64,000 nucleotides of DNA from assembly GCF_015326965.1 (NCBI RefSeq), contig NZ_CP017659.1, forward strand, positions 7,143,001-7,207,000. The letters are read 5' to 3'. The notes beneath the pieces are model-generated. The model was not told where the DNA came from, ran no database searches, and saw only the letters and a list, made by a program, of their open reading frames with translations. This DNA is from Paenibacillus sp. JZ16. GTDB lineage: Bacteria > Bacillota > Bacilli > Paenibacillales > Paenibacillaceae. Of the stretch, positions 9,237 through 17,511 are shown piece after piece. The stretch's first letter is position 1; each line of letters starts with the position of its first letter. The position numbers and the translations under genes were made by a program.

Positions 9237-10490
9237 ATGGCAAGATTTTCGCAAGATATACTCGAATTGAGCAGTGAGATTGAGTCCAAAATCGGTCAGC
9301 GTATACGGGAGATCGACGCTATTGTTGATTTTAATCAGTGGAAGGTAATCGATGCTTTCCAGAAGTTTCAGGTGAGTGATTTTCATTTTGCGGCTTCCAC
9401 CGGGTATGCATACAATGATCGCGGCCGTGAAGTGCTGGATGAAGTCTATGCGGACGTATTTGGAGCCGAATCTGCCCTGGTAAGGCCGCATTTTGCTTCC
9501 GGTACCCATACGATCTCAACAGCACTGTTTGGTGTGTTAAGGCCTGGAGATGAGCTGCTGTATATTTCGGGCCGTCCCTATGACACCCTCCATAAAGTGA
9601 TTGGCGAACCCGGGGACGGCACTGGGTCTCTTCGAGATTTCGGAATCGGTTATCAGGAGGTTGCGCTAACCGAACAAGGGGAGATTGATTGGGAGCGGGT
9701 AGAGAGGGCCATCACGCCTTCAACTAAGGTGATCGGTATCCAGCGTTCCCGAGGTTATGATTGGCGTTCTTCGTTCACGGTATCGCAGATTGGTGACATG
9801 GTCAGCCGGATCAGGTCTATACGCAAGGATTTGATCGTTTTCGTTGATAACTGTTACGGCGAGTTTACGGAGCGATTGGAGCCGACGGAGGTGGGCGTTG
9901 ACCTGATGGCAGGTTCGCTTATCAAAAACCCTGGCGGCGGCATTGCTGAAACCGGCGGCTACATATGCGGTAAAGCAGCCTATGTCGATAAGGCGGCCTA
10001 TCGGCTGACTGCTCCCGGCATCGGACGAGAAGTGGGGGCTATGCTGGGAACGACCAGAGGGATCTATCAGGGATTATTCCTGGCACCATCCACGGTTGGA
10101 CAAGCGGTTAAGGGCAGCATTTATGCTGCTGCGATGTTTGAGGCGGTAGGATTCACAACCAAGCCGGGCTGGCAGGATGAGCGAACCGATTTGATTCAGG
10201 CTGTATCGTTTACCGGTGCGGATCATCTGATCGCTTTTGTTCAAGGGATTCAGCAGGCCGCGGCGGTCGATAGTCATGTGGTGCCTGAACCTTGGGATAT
10301 GCCTGGGTATGAACATCCCGTAATCATGGCGGCAGGTACGTTCATTCAGGGAGGAAGCCTCGAATTATCAGCGGACGCGCCGATCCGATCACCTTATATC
10401 GGTTATATGCAAGGCGGCTTAACCTACTCCCATGTTAAATATGGTGTGCTTATGGCCCTCCAAAGCATGAAAGATCGTAAATTGTTGTGA
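9237..10490 (+). CDS. PLP-dependent methionine gamma-lyase-like protein (YnbB / aluminium-resistance family)
   Basis: A 417-residue fold type I PLP enzyme of the family named after aluminium resistance and annotated as Met_gamma_lyase. Visible features are FHFAASTGYAYNDRGRE, ALVRPHFASGTHTI, VFVDNCYGEFTE with the cofactor-binding Asp, and SLIKNPGGG with the likely Schiff-base lysine. The true substrate is unknown. The ATG at 9237 gives MARFSQDI. AAGAGGAG lies about 12 bases upstream, a little far. The gene occupies the ynbB position between hflX and glnR. Its stop codon overlaps the GlnR operator of the next operon. Confidence 0.85.
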   Translation: MARFSQDILELSSEIESKIGQRIREIDAIVDFNQWKVIDAFQKFQVSDFHFAASTGYAYNDRGREVLDEVYADVFGAESALVRPHFASGTHTISTALFGVLRPGDELLYISGRPYDTLHKVIGEPGDGTGSLRDFGIGYQEVALTEQGEIDWERVERAITPSTKVIGIQRSRGYDWRSSFTVSQIGDMVSRIRSIRKDLIVFVDNCYGEFTERLEPTEVGVDLMAGSLIKNPGGGIAETGGYICGKAAYVDKAAYRLTAPGIGREVGAMLGTTRGIYQGLFLAPSTVGQAVKGSIYAAAMFEAVGFTTKPGWQDERTDLIQAVSFTGADHLIAFVQGIQQAAAVDSHVVPEPWDMPGYEHPVIMAAGTFIQGGSLELSADAPIRSPYIGYMQGGLTYSHVKYGVLMALQSMKDRKLL

Positions 10491-10502
10491 GTTATCCTTA
10501 CA
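10486..10502 (+). promoter_or_regulatory. GlnR/TnrA operator
   Basis: TGTGAGTTATCCTTACA fits the B. subtilis GlnR/TnrA consensus TGTNAN7TNACA at every defined position. It ends 5 bases before the -35 box of glnR, where GlnR represses its own operon in B. subtilis. Confidence 0.85.
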
Positions 10503-10507
10503 TGCGG

Positions 10508-10536
10508 TTGACGTGGTTGATCAGGAAATGTACAAT
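10508..10536 (+). promoter_or_regulatory. Sigma-A promoter of glnRA
   Basis: TTGACG, a 17-base spacer and TACAAT, 37 bases before the glnR start and next to the GlnR operator. Confidence 0.8.
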
Positions 10537-10572
10537 AGGATCAGAATAGACCACTTGGAAGGTTGATGAGAT

Positions 10573-10983
10573 ATGGGTGATGAGATTCGGAGGAATATGG
10601 CGTTATTTCCGATAGGCATTGTTATGAAGCTTACGGATCTATCTGCCAGACAAATTCGCTATTATGAGCAGCATAACTTAATTGTCCCAGCCCGTACGTC
10701 GGGCAACCAACGCCTGTTTTCCTTCAATGATGTGGAGCGACTGCTAGAGATTAAGGCTTTGATTGAAAAAGGTGTTAATATCGCCGGCATTAAGCAAGTA
10801 ATGAACCCTGTCACGAAGGAGTCAGAAGAGGCTACCGTCATTACTCCTGATACCGAGAACAGACGCCGTGAGATGTCTGAGTCCCAGTTGCGACGTTTGC
10901 TGAAGCAGGAATTGATTACCGCTAAAAGACCGGGTCAGGTTTCATTGATTCAAGGGGAATTATCCCGGTTTTTTAATAAATAA
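10573..10983 (+). CDS. glnR: Nitrogen regulator GlnR (MerR family)
   Basis: A 136-residue MerR-type repressor of nitrogen assimilation genes. The N-terminal winged helix reads IGIVMKLTDLSARQIRYYEQ with the following arginine-rich wing. The C-terminus GQVSLIQGELSRFF is the peptide through which feedback-inhibited glutamine synthetase activates GlnR in B. subtilis. The start follows GGAAGG at 10557-10562. glnA follows 60 bases later with no terminator visible, so glnRA is an operon controlled by its own product. Confidence 0.96.
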   Translation: MGDEIRRNMALFPIGIVMKLTDLSARQIRYYEQHNLIVPARTSGNQRLFSFNDVERLLEIKALIEKGVNIAGIKQVMNPVTKESEEATVITPDTENRRREMSESQLRRLLKQELITAKRPGQVSLIQGELSRFFNK

Positions 10984-11043
10984 GGATTGCCATGCTGTAA
11001 TTCATCATTCAATCTAGTTTTTATTTAAAAAGGAGAGGATAAA

Positions 11044-12372
11044 GTGAGTTATACCAGAGAGGACATTCTACGCATTGCCAAAGAAGAAAATGTTCGATTT
11101 ATCCGCTTGCAATTTACAGATTTGCTTGGAACGATTAAAAACGTTGAAATTCCTGTCAGCCAGCTGCCTAAAGCGCTTGATAATAAAATGATGTTCGACG
11201 GTTCATCCATCGAAGGTTATGTACGGATCGAAGAATCCGATATGTACCTGTACCCGGACCTGGATACCTTCATGATTTTCCCTTGGGTATCCGAGGATCG
11301 CGTTGCACGTCTGATCTGTGATGTCTACATGCCTGACGGCACACAGTTTGCAGGAGATCCGCGCGGCATTCTGAAGAGAGCGCTGAAAGAAGCCGAAGAG
11401 ATGGGCTTCACTTCCATGAATGTCGGTCCGGAGCCTGAATTCTTCCTGTTCAAAACCGATGAAAAAGGCAACCCGACCATGGAGCTCAATGACCAAGGTG
11501 GATACTTTGACCTCGCGCCTACGGATCTTGGCGAGAACTGCCGCCGCGATATCGTATTGACACTGGAAGAGATGGGCTTCGAAATCGAAGCTTCTCACCA
11601 TGAGGTTGCTCCCGGCCAGCACGAAATCGATTTCAAATATGCAGATGCGATTAAAGCAGCTGACCAGATTCAAACGTTTAAATTGGTAGTGAAGACGATC
11701 GCTCGTCAGCATGGACTGATTGCAACATTTATGCCAAAACCGCTATTCGGTGTGAACGGCTCCGGCATGCACTGTAACCAATCGCTCTTCAAAGGCGGAG
11801 AGAACGCGTTTGTCGACGAGAGTGATGAGCTTGGCTTGAGCGTAACGGCTCGGCACTATATGGCGGGTATTCTTAAGCATGCACGCGCGTTTGCCGCGAT
11901 CACGAACCCAACGGTTAACTCGTACAAGCGTCTCGTGCCTGGTTACGAAGCACCTTGCTACGTTGCATGGTCTGCAAGTAACCGCAGTCCGATGATTCGT
12001 ATTCCTGCGTCCCGTGGTCTCAGCACGCGCATCGAAGTGCGTAACCCGGATCCGGCGGCTAACCCTTATCTGGCTCTGGCTGTCATGCTGAAAGCAGGCT
12101 TGGACGGCGTTAAGCGCGAGCTGTCGCTCCCGGCTCCAATTGACCGTAACATCTACGTGATGACGGAAGAAGAGCGCATTGAGGAAGGCATCCCTAGCTT
12201 GCCTGCAAACCTGAAGGAAGCGCTCAACGAGTTGATCCGCAGCGAAGTCATCTCCGATGCACTCGGTGATCATGCGTTGGCTCACTTCTATGAGCTGAAA
12301 GAAATCGAATGGGACATGTACCGCACGCAAGTTCACCAATGGGAACGCGATCAGTACATTACGATGTATTAA
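11044..12372 (+). CDS. glnA: Glutamine synthetase type I-alpha
   Basis: Makes glutamine from glutamate, ammonia and ATP, and acts as a nitrogen sensor with GlnR. The 442-residue length and lack of the extra 25-residue insert and adenylylation loop identify the GSI-alpha type. Signature parts are [45 protein letters not shown], and [22 protein letters not shown]. The start is GTG behind AAAAGGAGAGG. Confidence 0.98.
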   Translation: MSYTREDILRIAKEENVRFIRLQFTDLLGTIKNVEIPVSQLPKALDNKMMFDGSSIEGYVRIEESDMYLYPDLDTFMIFPWVSEDRVARLICDVYMPDGTQFAGDPRGILKRALKEAEEMGFTSMNVGPEPEFFLFKTDEKGNPTMELNDQGGYFDLAPTDLGENCRRDIVLTLEEMGFEIEASHHEVAPGQHEIDFKYADAIKAADQIQTFKLVVKTIARQHGLIATFMPKPLFGVNGSGMHCNQSLFKGGENAFVDESDELGLSVTARHYMAGILKHARAFAAITNPTVNSYKRLVPGYEAPCYVAWSASNRSPMIRIPASRGLSTRIEVRNPDPAANPYLALAVMLKAGLDGVKRELSLPAPIDRNIYVMTEEERIEEGIPSLPANLKEALNELIRSEVISDALGDHALAHFYELKEIEWDMYRTQVHQWERDQYITMY

Positions 12373-12381
12373 TAGAGGAAT

Positions 12382-12417
12382 CCCTTGCGCCGTAAGGCGT
12401 GAGGGTTTTTTGTTTTT
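12382..12417 (+). terminator. Intrinsic terminator of glnRA
   Basis: Stem CCCTTGCGCC with GGCGTGAGGG (G-U pairs), GTAA loop and a T-run starting at 12406. Confidence 0.9.
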
Positions 12418-12556
12418 GGGGGCAGATGGTGGTGGAATGATAGTTATTCTTGTTTCACCCCCAAAATGCCCCTATTTTAGAATGGGTAGCTCATTAATAA
12501 TAGTCATCATTTTGACTTATGGTTATGGAGAATCGTTCATAGAATGCAACTACTAC

Positions 12557-12597
12557 AGAATCACCCTCTATAAGGGGAGATTCTTTTTTTTGTTTTT
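12557..12597 (+). terminator. Second strong intrinsic terminator, upstream of the ECF sigma gene
   Basis: Stem AGAATC with GATTCT around an inner CCC/GGG stem, followed by T8 and a further T7 tract. It lies 140 bases after the glnA terminator with no recognisable gene between, so it either backs up glnA termination or ends a short RNA. Confidence 0.75.
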
Positions 12598-12655
12598 TTC
12601 GGAAGAGGGGAACCTTTGCTGACCTCCATGACTCTAATTAGATGAGGTGAATCGG

Positions 12656-13192
12656 TTGGAGCTGGAATACTTGAAGCAGATGACGGTGATGGACACACAG
12701 ACACTGGATAAAATCATGAACTTGTACGGAAATGATATCTGGAATTACGCTTATTTTCTGACCAAACAGCAAGCACTGGCAGACGATATTGCTCAAGATG
12801 TGTTTATTAAAGCTTATTTTGGCATACATACATTTCGCGGTCAGGCGTCGTTAAAAACGTGGCTGCTCACGATCACACGACATACCGCGTTCCGGTACAA
12901 AAAGGCTTTTTTCTTTCGGAAAGTGACCCTTAAGGACAGACTGCACATCGATGCGTCAAGTCGGTCCGCGGAACTGGAGTATCTGGACGGGCAGTACACG
13001 GATGAAATATGGGCCATGATTATGACTTTACCCAGGAAGTTTAGGGAGGTGCTCATCTTGGACCTTTACTATGAGATGTCAATCAATCAGATTGCGGAGT
13101 TCCTTAACCTAGCGGCGGGTACCGTAAAATCCAGACTGTATCGGGCAAGGAAAAAAGTGCAGAACCTGTTAAAGGAGAATGGCGATGAATGA
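12656..13192 (+). CDS. ECF-type RNA polymerase sigma factor
   Basis: A sigma-70 family factor of the extracytoplasmic function type with region 2 (IWNYAYFLTKQQALADDIAQ, DVFIKAY, FRGQASLKTWLLTITRHTA) and region 4 (LPRKFREVLILDLYYEMSI, then NQIAEFLNLAAGTVKSRLYR). Start choice: TTG at 12656 with GAGGTG (12645-12650) just upstream, giving 178 residues. A GTG at 12647 is in frame but has no site. It overlaps the next gene, its likely anti-sigma factor, by 8 bases. GGAACC at 12609-12614 could be the -35 of an autoregulated ECF promoter, but I see no clear -10. Confidence 0.92.
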   Translation: MELEYLKQMTVMDTQTLDKIMNLYGNDIWNYAYFLTKQQALADDIAQDVFIKAYFGIHTFRGQASLKTWLLTITRHTAFRYKKAFFFRKVTLKDRLHIDASSRSAELEYLDGQYTDEIWAMIMTLPRKFREVLILDLYYEMSINQIAEFLNLAAGTVKSRLYRARKKVQNLLKENGDE

Positions 13193-13973
13193 GGATAAAC
13201 CAGACTGGTATTCCCGGGCTTCAAAGGGACCTTTTCCAAATGAAAAATTTACGGCTGAAATGAAAAAAAACGTCCAGATGTCCGTGATCCGTGACGAAGG
13301 TAGGCCTAAGCGCCGAAAGTATCTACAAGTTGGCTTTATAGGCGTGCTGCTGCTTCTGGTTATGTTACTTGCCATACAGCTGCCTTTTGACGTTGAAGAA
13401 CAACAGAGAGCTGGGGATGTACCACCACATAACGAGGAGACAATTCGGGCGCAAGGCTTTACAGATCAGGGAAGGCTCAGTGTGGTTGCTGTGGAAAAGG
13501 AAAAAATCACGACACTGGGGGCTCCTAGCTGCTTCGGTATCGAAACGGACCAATCGTTTACCGGAAACTACATCGTACGGTATAGCTATAATGAAGTTAC
13601 GGATGAAGTAACCACGCTGGATGATCTTACTTTTATTCAGCCAACATCAGCAGCTGTCCATATGGTTCGATTGCCGTTTCAGGATGCGGATGTATTTATA
13701 CTTGCACCGCAATATCAAGACTGTCATGCCATACAAATTTACGCATTCGCCGTGGAGCATGATACGGGCAAGGCTGTGCAGCTCAGGTTTCAAGATGAAT
13801 TAACGGTGTCCTATACTTCCTATTACAGACCAGGTACTGCACCCATGGTGAAAGACAATAAGCTTGTTCTGCAGTCCACGGAGGGGCCGGGTGGGGAAGG
13901 CTCGCCGGATTATAAACCTATACGGATGTATCGGCTGGATCTTAAACAAGGCATTATGCAGCAAACAAACTAG
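13185..13973 (+). CDS. Putative membrane anti-sigma factor for the adjacent ECF sigma
   Basis: A 262-residue protein with a cytoplasmic N-terminus, one membrane helix (about 48-66, VGFIGVLLLLVMLLAIQL) and a roughly 195-residue extracellular domain that I do not recognise. The call rests on topology and on the 8-base overlap with the sigma gene, an arrangement typical for sigma/anti-sigma pairs. No HXXXCXXC zinc motif is present, so it is not a ZAS-type anti-sigma. The start at 13185 has AAAGGAG seven bases upstream. The extracellular part has two cysteines (in APSCFG and YQDCHA) that could form a disulfide. Confidence 0.7.
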   Translation: MNEDKPDWYSRASKGPFPNEKFTAEMKKNVQMSVIRDEGRPKRRKYLQVGFIGVLLLLVMLLAIQLPFDVEEQQRAGDVPPHNEETIRAQGFTDQGRLSVVAVEKEKITTLGAPSCFGIETDQSFTGNYIVRYSYNEVTDEVTTLDDLTFIQPTSAAVHMVRLPFQDADVFILAPQYQDCHAIQIYAFAVEHDTGKAVQLRFQDELTVSYTSYYRPGTAPMVKDNKLVLQSTEGPGGEGSPDYKPIRMYRLDLKQGIMQQTN

Positions 13974-14007
13974 CTATGATCAAGTTTCGTGATCTATTTA
14001 GAAAAAG

Positions 14008-14043
14008 AAGAGGTTACCATCCAATTAAGGGAGGTAACCTCTT
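14008..14043 (-). terminator. Intrinsic terminator of lexA
   Basis: A perfect 11-bp stem (AAGAGGTTACC with GGTAACCTCTT). Read on the minus strand it is followed by a T-rich tract (CTTTTTC), so it mainly ends lexA, though it can also stop the convergent anti-sigma transcript. Confidence 0.85.
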
Positions 14044-14061
14044 ATTCATAGATCTATGAGA

Positions 14062-14688
14062 TTAGTGGACATCCCGGAAGAGTCCGATTACTTTACCGAG
14101 AATCGTAACATGGTTCAGACGCAGTGGCTCGTAGGTAGGATTCTCCGGTTGCAATCGTACATGATCCTTCTCCTTATAGAAGGTCTTTACAGTTGCTTCG
14201 TCTTCCTCTGTCATCGCTACTACAATGTCGCCATTGTCTGCAGTTTGCTGCTGGCGCACAATGACGTAGTCACCGCTGTGAATCCCAGCTTCGATCATAC
14301 TGTCACCGACAACCGACAACATGAAAACCTTATCGTCTCCTACATAATGCTGAGGGAGCGGGAAATAATCCTCAATGTTCTCCATGGCTGTAATAGGAAC
14401 ACCTGCAGTGACTTTACCAACAACAGGTACTCTGGCAATGGTGTGGGTAAACAGATTCGCGCTATCGGACTCTTCTTGGCCAAGCAGCTCGATTGCTCTT
14501 GGTTTCGTAGGGTCACGGCGAATTAGGCCTTTCTTCTCCAAACGGTCAAGATGTCCATGGACCGTTGAACTGGAAGCTAGTCCGACAGCCTCTCCGATTT
14601 CCCGGACAGAAGGCGGGTAACCCTTGCTACGAACTTCGTTGCGGATAAACTCTAAGATCGCCAGCTGGCGGCTGGATATTTTCGACAT
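14062..14688 (-). CDS. lexA: SOS repressor LexA
   Basis: A 208-residue self-cleaving repressor of the DNA damage response. The N-terminal winged helix ([20 protein letters not shown]) binds operators, the cleavage bond is Ala-Gly in GKVTAGVPI, and the catalytic dyad is Ser130 in GDSMIEAG plus a lysine in [10 protein letters not shown]. It is divergent from yneA across a 175-base region holding five LexA-box matches, so it represses itself and yneA. Confidence 0.97.
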   Translation of the reverse strand: MSKISSRQLAILEFIRNEVRSKGYPPSVREIGEAVGLASSSTVHGHLDRLEKKGLIRRDPTKPRAIELLGQEESDSANLFTHTIARVPVVGKVTAGVPITAMENIEDYFPLPQHYVGDDKVFMLSVVGDSMIEAGIHSGDYVIVRQQQTADNGDIVVAMTEEDEATVKTFYKEKDHVRLQPENPTYEPLRLNHVTILGKVIGLFRDVH

Positions 14689-14733
14689 GCCGTATCAACC
14701 CCATTTAGTAACGTTTGGGAAAATTATAACATA

Positions 14734-14745
14734 GAACTTCCGTTC
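14734..14745. promoter_or_regulatory. LexA box 1
   Basis: GAACTTCCGTTC: both half-sites of the Bacillus consensus GAACN4GTTC are intact. Confidence 0.8.
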
Positions 14746-14749
14746 GTAC

Positions 14750-14761
14750 AAACATAAGTTC
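14750..14761. promoter_or_regulatory. LexA box 2 (one mismatch)
   Basis: AAACATAAGTTC, one base away from GAACN4GTTC. Confidence 0.55.
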
Positions 14762-14773
14762 TAAATAAAAATA

Positions 14774-14785
14774 GAACAAATGTTC
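14774..14785. promoter_or_regulatory. LexA box 3
   Basis: GAACAAATGTTC, perfect half-sites, flanked by A and T to give a longer palindrome. Confidence 0.88.
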
Positions 14786-14801
14786 TTTTGGGTATTGAAT
14801 C

Positions 14802-14813
14802 AAACAAGTGTTC
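14802..14813. promoter_or_regulatory. LexA box 4 (one mismatch)
   Basis: AAACAAGTGTTC, one base away from the consensus. Confidence 0.7.
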
Positions 14814-14835
14814 GTGTTAATATAAATCCATAAGA

Positions 14836-14847
14836 GAACACTTGTTT
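14836..14847. promoter_or_regulatory. LexA box 5 (one mismatch)
   Basis: GAACACTTGTTT, the mirror image of box 4 (same core on the other strand), ending 16 bases before the yneA start. Confidence 0.7.
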
Positions 14848-14863
14848 GGGAGATGATGATTCC

Positions 14864-15235
14864 ATGTTGAAATACAGTACATACCGCAGCATTTATGAGA
14901 ACGTTCCAGTGCAAACGATGAAGTCCCCGGAGACTTGGATCCACCAATTAAAGTCCAGAATGGCATCCATTCCTTTTATAAAGCTTTTATTCATCCTGTT
15001 GATCGTAGCTTCTTTTTGGACAGGGGCATACTCTGTTTTTGCCGGGGGGATGGACAAGCCTACTGGGGAGAAGCAGGTTATTGTTCAATATGGTGATAGT
15101 TTGTGGCGGATTGCTTCCCTTCATAAACCGGCAGATATGGATACACGAGTATATCTGGATAGCATCCGAAGAATGAACGGATTGAAAGGTCCGGATATAC
15201 AGGCCGGAGAGGTGTTGTCTTTACCAGTCTGGTAA
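14864..15235 (+). CDS. yneA: YneA-like SOS cell-division inhibitor with LysM domain
   Basis: YneA blocks division during the SOS response in B. subtilis. The 123-residue protein has an N-terminal cytoplasmic part of about 35 residues, one membrane helix (about 42-62, LLFILLIVASFWTGAYSVF) and a C-terminal LysM fold (QVIVQYGDSLWRIASLH to AGEVLSLPVW). The divergent position next to lexA and the LexA boxes upstream support the name. The cytoplasmic part is longer than I expect for B. subtilis YneA. The ATG at 14864 follows GGGAG at 14848-14852. Confidence 0.88.
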   Translation: MLKYSTYRSIYENVPVQTMKSPETWIHQLKSRMASIPFIKLLFILLIVASFWTGAYSVFAGGMDKPTGEKQVIVQYGDSLWRIASLHKPADMDTRVYLDSIRRMNGLKGPDIQAGEVLSLPVW

Positions 15236-15500
15236 TGGGATGATACTACGAGAGGCTCTTTCCTTATATATGTCTCAACTTCTCGCTTCATATTTGTAGT
15301 CTTGCCTGACGATGTGATTTCACGCAGTATAAGCGTGTTTATAATAGACGAGTATTGATTTCTTAACAATGAGGAGCCCATATATAGGCATCATATGTTC
15401 ATATTTGTTCTTAATAAGAGTTTGTAAGGGCGCTGTTGCCTTGACAAGCTCTTTTTCACATGTTTAAGTTATACATGATATCGGAATTGGAGGAGAAGTC
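15236..15500. other. Intergenic region between yneA and ynzC
   Basis: In B. subtilis the resolvase-like yneB lies here, and no trace of it is visible. The region has a 5-bp hairpin (CACGC/GCGTG, 15321-15337) and a TTGACA at about 15443-15448 that could be the -35 of a ynzC promoter, with only a weak -10 (TTAAGT) 17 bases on. Confidence 0.4.
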
Positions 15501-15707
15501 ATGGACATCGATACTTTGGTTGAACGCATCAATGTACTAGCAAGAAAACAGAAGAGTGAGGGATTGACCGCGGAAGAGCTCAAAGAACGGGCTGAGCTTC
15601 GGGAAATATACCTTAACAATATTCGCAGTAACTTTAGACAACAGCTGGAATCGATCGAATGGGTTGATGAAAATGAACAAAAAGGCGGCCCGCGATTAAA
15701 GCATTAG
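15501..15707 (+). CDS. ynzC: DUF896 family protein YnzC
   Basis: A 68-residue DUF896 protein: an N-terminal helical hairpin (LVERINVLARKQKSEGLTAE then ELKERAELREIYL) followed by the family's NIRSNFRQQLE. In B. subtilis ynzC is the last gene of the SOS-controlled yneA-yneB-ynzC operon, and its product associates with RNA or ribosome fractions in some reports, so function is open. Here it is 265 bases from yneA and may have its own promoter. The start follows TTGGAGGAGAAG. Confidence 0.9.
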   Translation: MDIDTLVERINVLARKQKSEGLTAEELKERAELREIYLNNIRSNFRQQLESIEWVDENEQKGGPRLKH

Positions 15708-15774
15708 TCGATGAACTGGCATCTGGATCTACAACAGTGGATTCAGGGACCAGATAGAAGGATAGAATTATAAT

Positions 15775-15830
15775 ACTTGGGGTGCCGATTATTCGTGGGA
15801 ATCGAATACGGTAACCCCAAGTTTATATGG
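15775..15830 (+). terminator. Long hairpin after ynzC, probable terminator
   Basis: Outer stem ACTTGGGGT with ACCCCAAGT, a 28-base interior that can itself fold (GATT/AATC), and TTTAT after the stem. The T-run is weak, so termination is likely but not certain. Confidence 0.5.
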
Positions 15831-15868
15831 ATTGGTAATATTTTGAAATTGAGTCCAGGGGGAACCAT

Positions 15869-16393
15869 ATGTCACGATCATGGGAAAGAAAAGTCAACAA
15901 AAATATGTCACAGCTCAACAAGCAGCGTAAGAAGCAGGGGCTGACCTCGTACCAAGGCTCTGCCGTTAATGATAAGCATGACGTGTTTAAAGGACGTAAG
16001 TATGTACTTCCGTTAGTGCTTGTTGCATTGGCTGGTTTGTATGCGCTTCTCGGAACGGCGACGTCACAGGCAGCCGGTGGAAGCAATGACGTGTTGAATT
16101 GGGTTGGTGTCAGCTTGTATATTCTGTTGGCGCTTATGATTTTCTTACGCAAGCCTTACTTGAAGATTGAGCGTGCTTCCGTATCCACGATGAAGTTCAA
16201 TCGGGAACGTCGTTTGGCTGTATCCGATATCGAGAAAATCAAATTGGCTTCGGGCTCTGTTGTGATTCAAGGCAAGGGAAAAGCAGGCAACTGGGTATTC
16301 TCGCGCATGATGAATCTTTATGATACGAAAGCGATGGGCGAAAGATTGGAAGAGTTCGCAAAGACTCATCAAATTCCAGTGGAGCATAATTAA
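15869..16393 (+). CDS. Two-helix membrane protein of unknown function
   Basis: I do not recognise this 174-residue protein. It has a basic, polar N-terminus of about 43 residues, two membrane helices (about 45-63 and 75-93) joined by a short outside loop, and a soluble cytoplasmic C-terminal domain of about 80 residues with beta-rich character (LKIERASVSTMKF, IEKIKLASGSVVIQ) that could be PH-like. The start follows CCAGGGGGAA. It lies alone between ynzC and a HAD phosphatase 42 bases downstream. Confidence 0.75.
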   Translation: MSRSWERKVNKNMSQLNKQRKKQGLTSYQGSAVNDKHDVFKGRKYVLPLVLVALAGLYALLGTATSQAAGGSNDVLNWVGVSLYILLALMIFLRKPYLKIERASVSTMKFNRERRLAVSDIEKIKLASGSVVIQGKGKAGNWVFSRMMNLYDTKAMGERLEEFAKTHQIPVEHN

Positions 16394-16435
16394 CAAATAA
16401 AATAGATCACAGTGTATATGAGGAGTGGGAGAGAC

Positions 16436-17227
16436 ATGCCGATAGCTGCGGTTTTGTTTGATTTGGACGATACGTTGTTGTGGGATGAACGTAGTGTGGA
16501 AGAAGCGTTTGAAGTGACTTGCCAGGCCGGAGCGGACGAGACCGGCGTTGATGCCAAAGCACTGTTGGCCGCAGTACGGGAAGAAGCGAGAGCATTATAT
16601 GAATCCTATGATACCTTTGCTTTTACCAAAATGATCGGAATTAACCCTTTTGAAGGCTTGTGGGCTAATTTTACGGCTGGATCACAGCCTGAATTCAGAC
16701 AGCTGCAGGAGCTGGCACCCGTATACCGCAAGGAATCATGGCGGCGCGGACTTCAGCGCCTGGGCGTTGATAATGAAACCTTGGCCCAGACGTTGGCCGA
16801 ACAATTCGCTGCTGAACGCAGAACAAGACCATACGTATATGAAGAAACGTTTGAAGTTCTGAAGGAACTGCAGGGGAATGTAAAGCTGCTGCTTCTTACG
16901 AACGGAAGCCCGGATCTGCAGCAGGAGAAGCTGGACGGTGTTCCAGAACTGGTTCCTTATTTTGATCATATCATCATATCTGGCGATTTTGGCAGAGGAA
17001 AGCCGGATGTTTCCATCTTCCAGCATGCACTCGACTTGTTAGGTGTCGAGGCGGATCAGGCCGTGATGGTAGGAGATAAGCTGACCACAGACATTAAAGG
17101 CGGAAATGCGGCTGGACTGCATACCGTTTGGATCAATCGGGTAAACCGACCTCATGATCCTTCCATTCAACCGAAGTTTGAGATCAAACATTTATCGGAG
17201 CTGCATGCCATCGTAGCATCCCTATAA
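16436..17227 (+). CDS. HAD-superfamily hydrolase (subfamily IA)
   Basis: A 263-residue HAD phosphatase. Motif I is LFDLDDTLLW with both catalytic aspartates, motif II is LLLTNGSP, motif III is GRGKPD with the lysine, and motif IV is VMVGDKLTTDIKGG. A helical cap (about 20-100) marks subfamily IA, similar to YsaA/PynA-type phosphatases that act on small phosphate esters such as nucleotides. The substrate is not predictable. I placed the start at 16436, where GAGGAGTGGGAGAG precedes ATG. Confidence 0.88.
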   Translation: MPIAAVLFDLDDTLLWDERSVEEAFEVTCQAGADETGVDAKALLAAVREEARALYESYDTFAFTKMIGINPFEGLWANFTAGSQPEFRQLQELAPVYRKESWRRGLQRLGVDNETLAQTLAEQFAAERRTRPYVYEETFEVLKELQGNVKLLLLTNGSPDLQQEKLDGVPELVPYFDHIIISGDFGRGKPDVSIFQHALDLLGVEADQAVMVGDKLTTDIKGGNAAGLHTVWINRVNRPHDPSIQPKFEIKHLSELHAIVASL

Positions 17228-17279
17228 ACCATGCAATAAAGAGCTTACACCTGTATACTTGGTATTCTACTGTACATAG

Positions 17280-17325
17280 GAACAGCCATAACTGCAGAAT
17301 TCTGCGGTTATCGGCTGTTTTTTTG
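17280..17325 (+). terminator. Intrinsic terminator after the HAD gene
   Basis: Outer stem AACAGCC with GGCTGTT, inner stem TAAC-GCAG with CTGC-GTTA around AATT, then T7. Confidence 0.9.
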
Positions 17326-17511
17326 TTGGTTATACGATCGGACTTCAACCTTGCAGCTGGCTATGATAAACGTCACACAATTGTAAGCTGCATGAGATAG
17401 AAGTAACAGAATAATGAGATATAATGGAATAGGTAACTTAACGAGGTTTGGAAATGACCATTACGTGAATGAACCAATACATAGCCCTATTTTGTAAAAG
17501 AGGTGTAGAGC

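Noticed and set aside
12410..12622. 70-codon frame after glnA
   Set aside because: It starts in the T-run of the glnA terminator, runs through a second terminator and ends in Phe-rich sequence made by poly-T.
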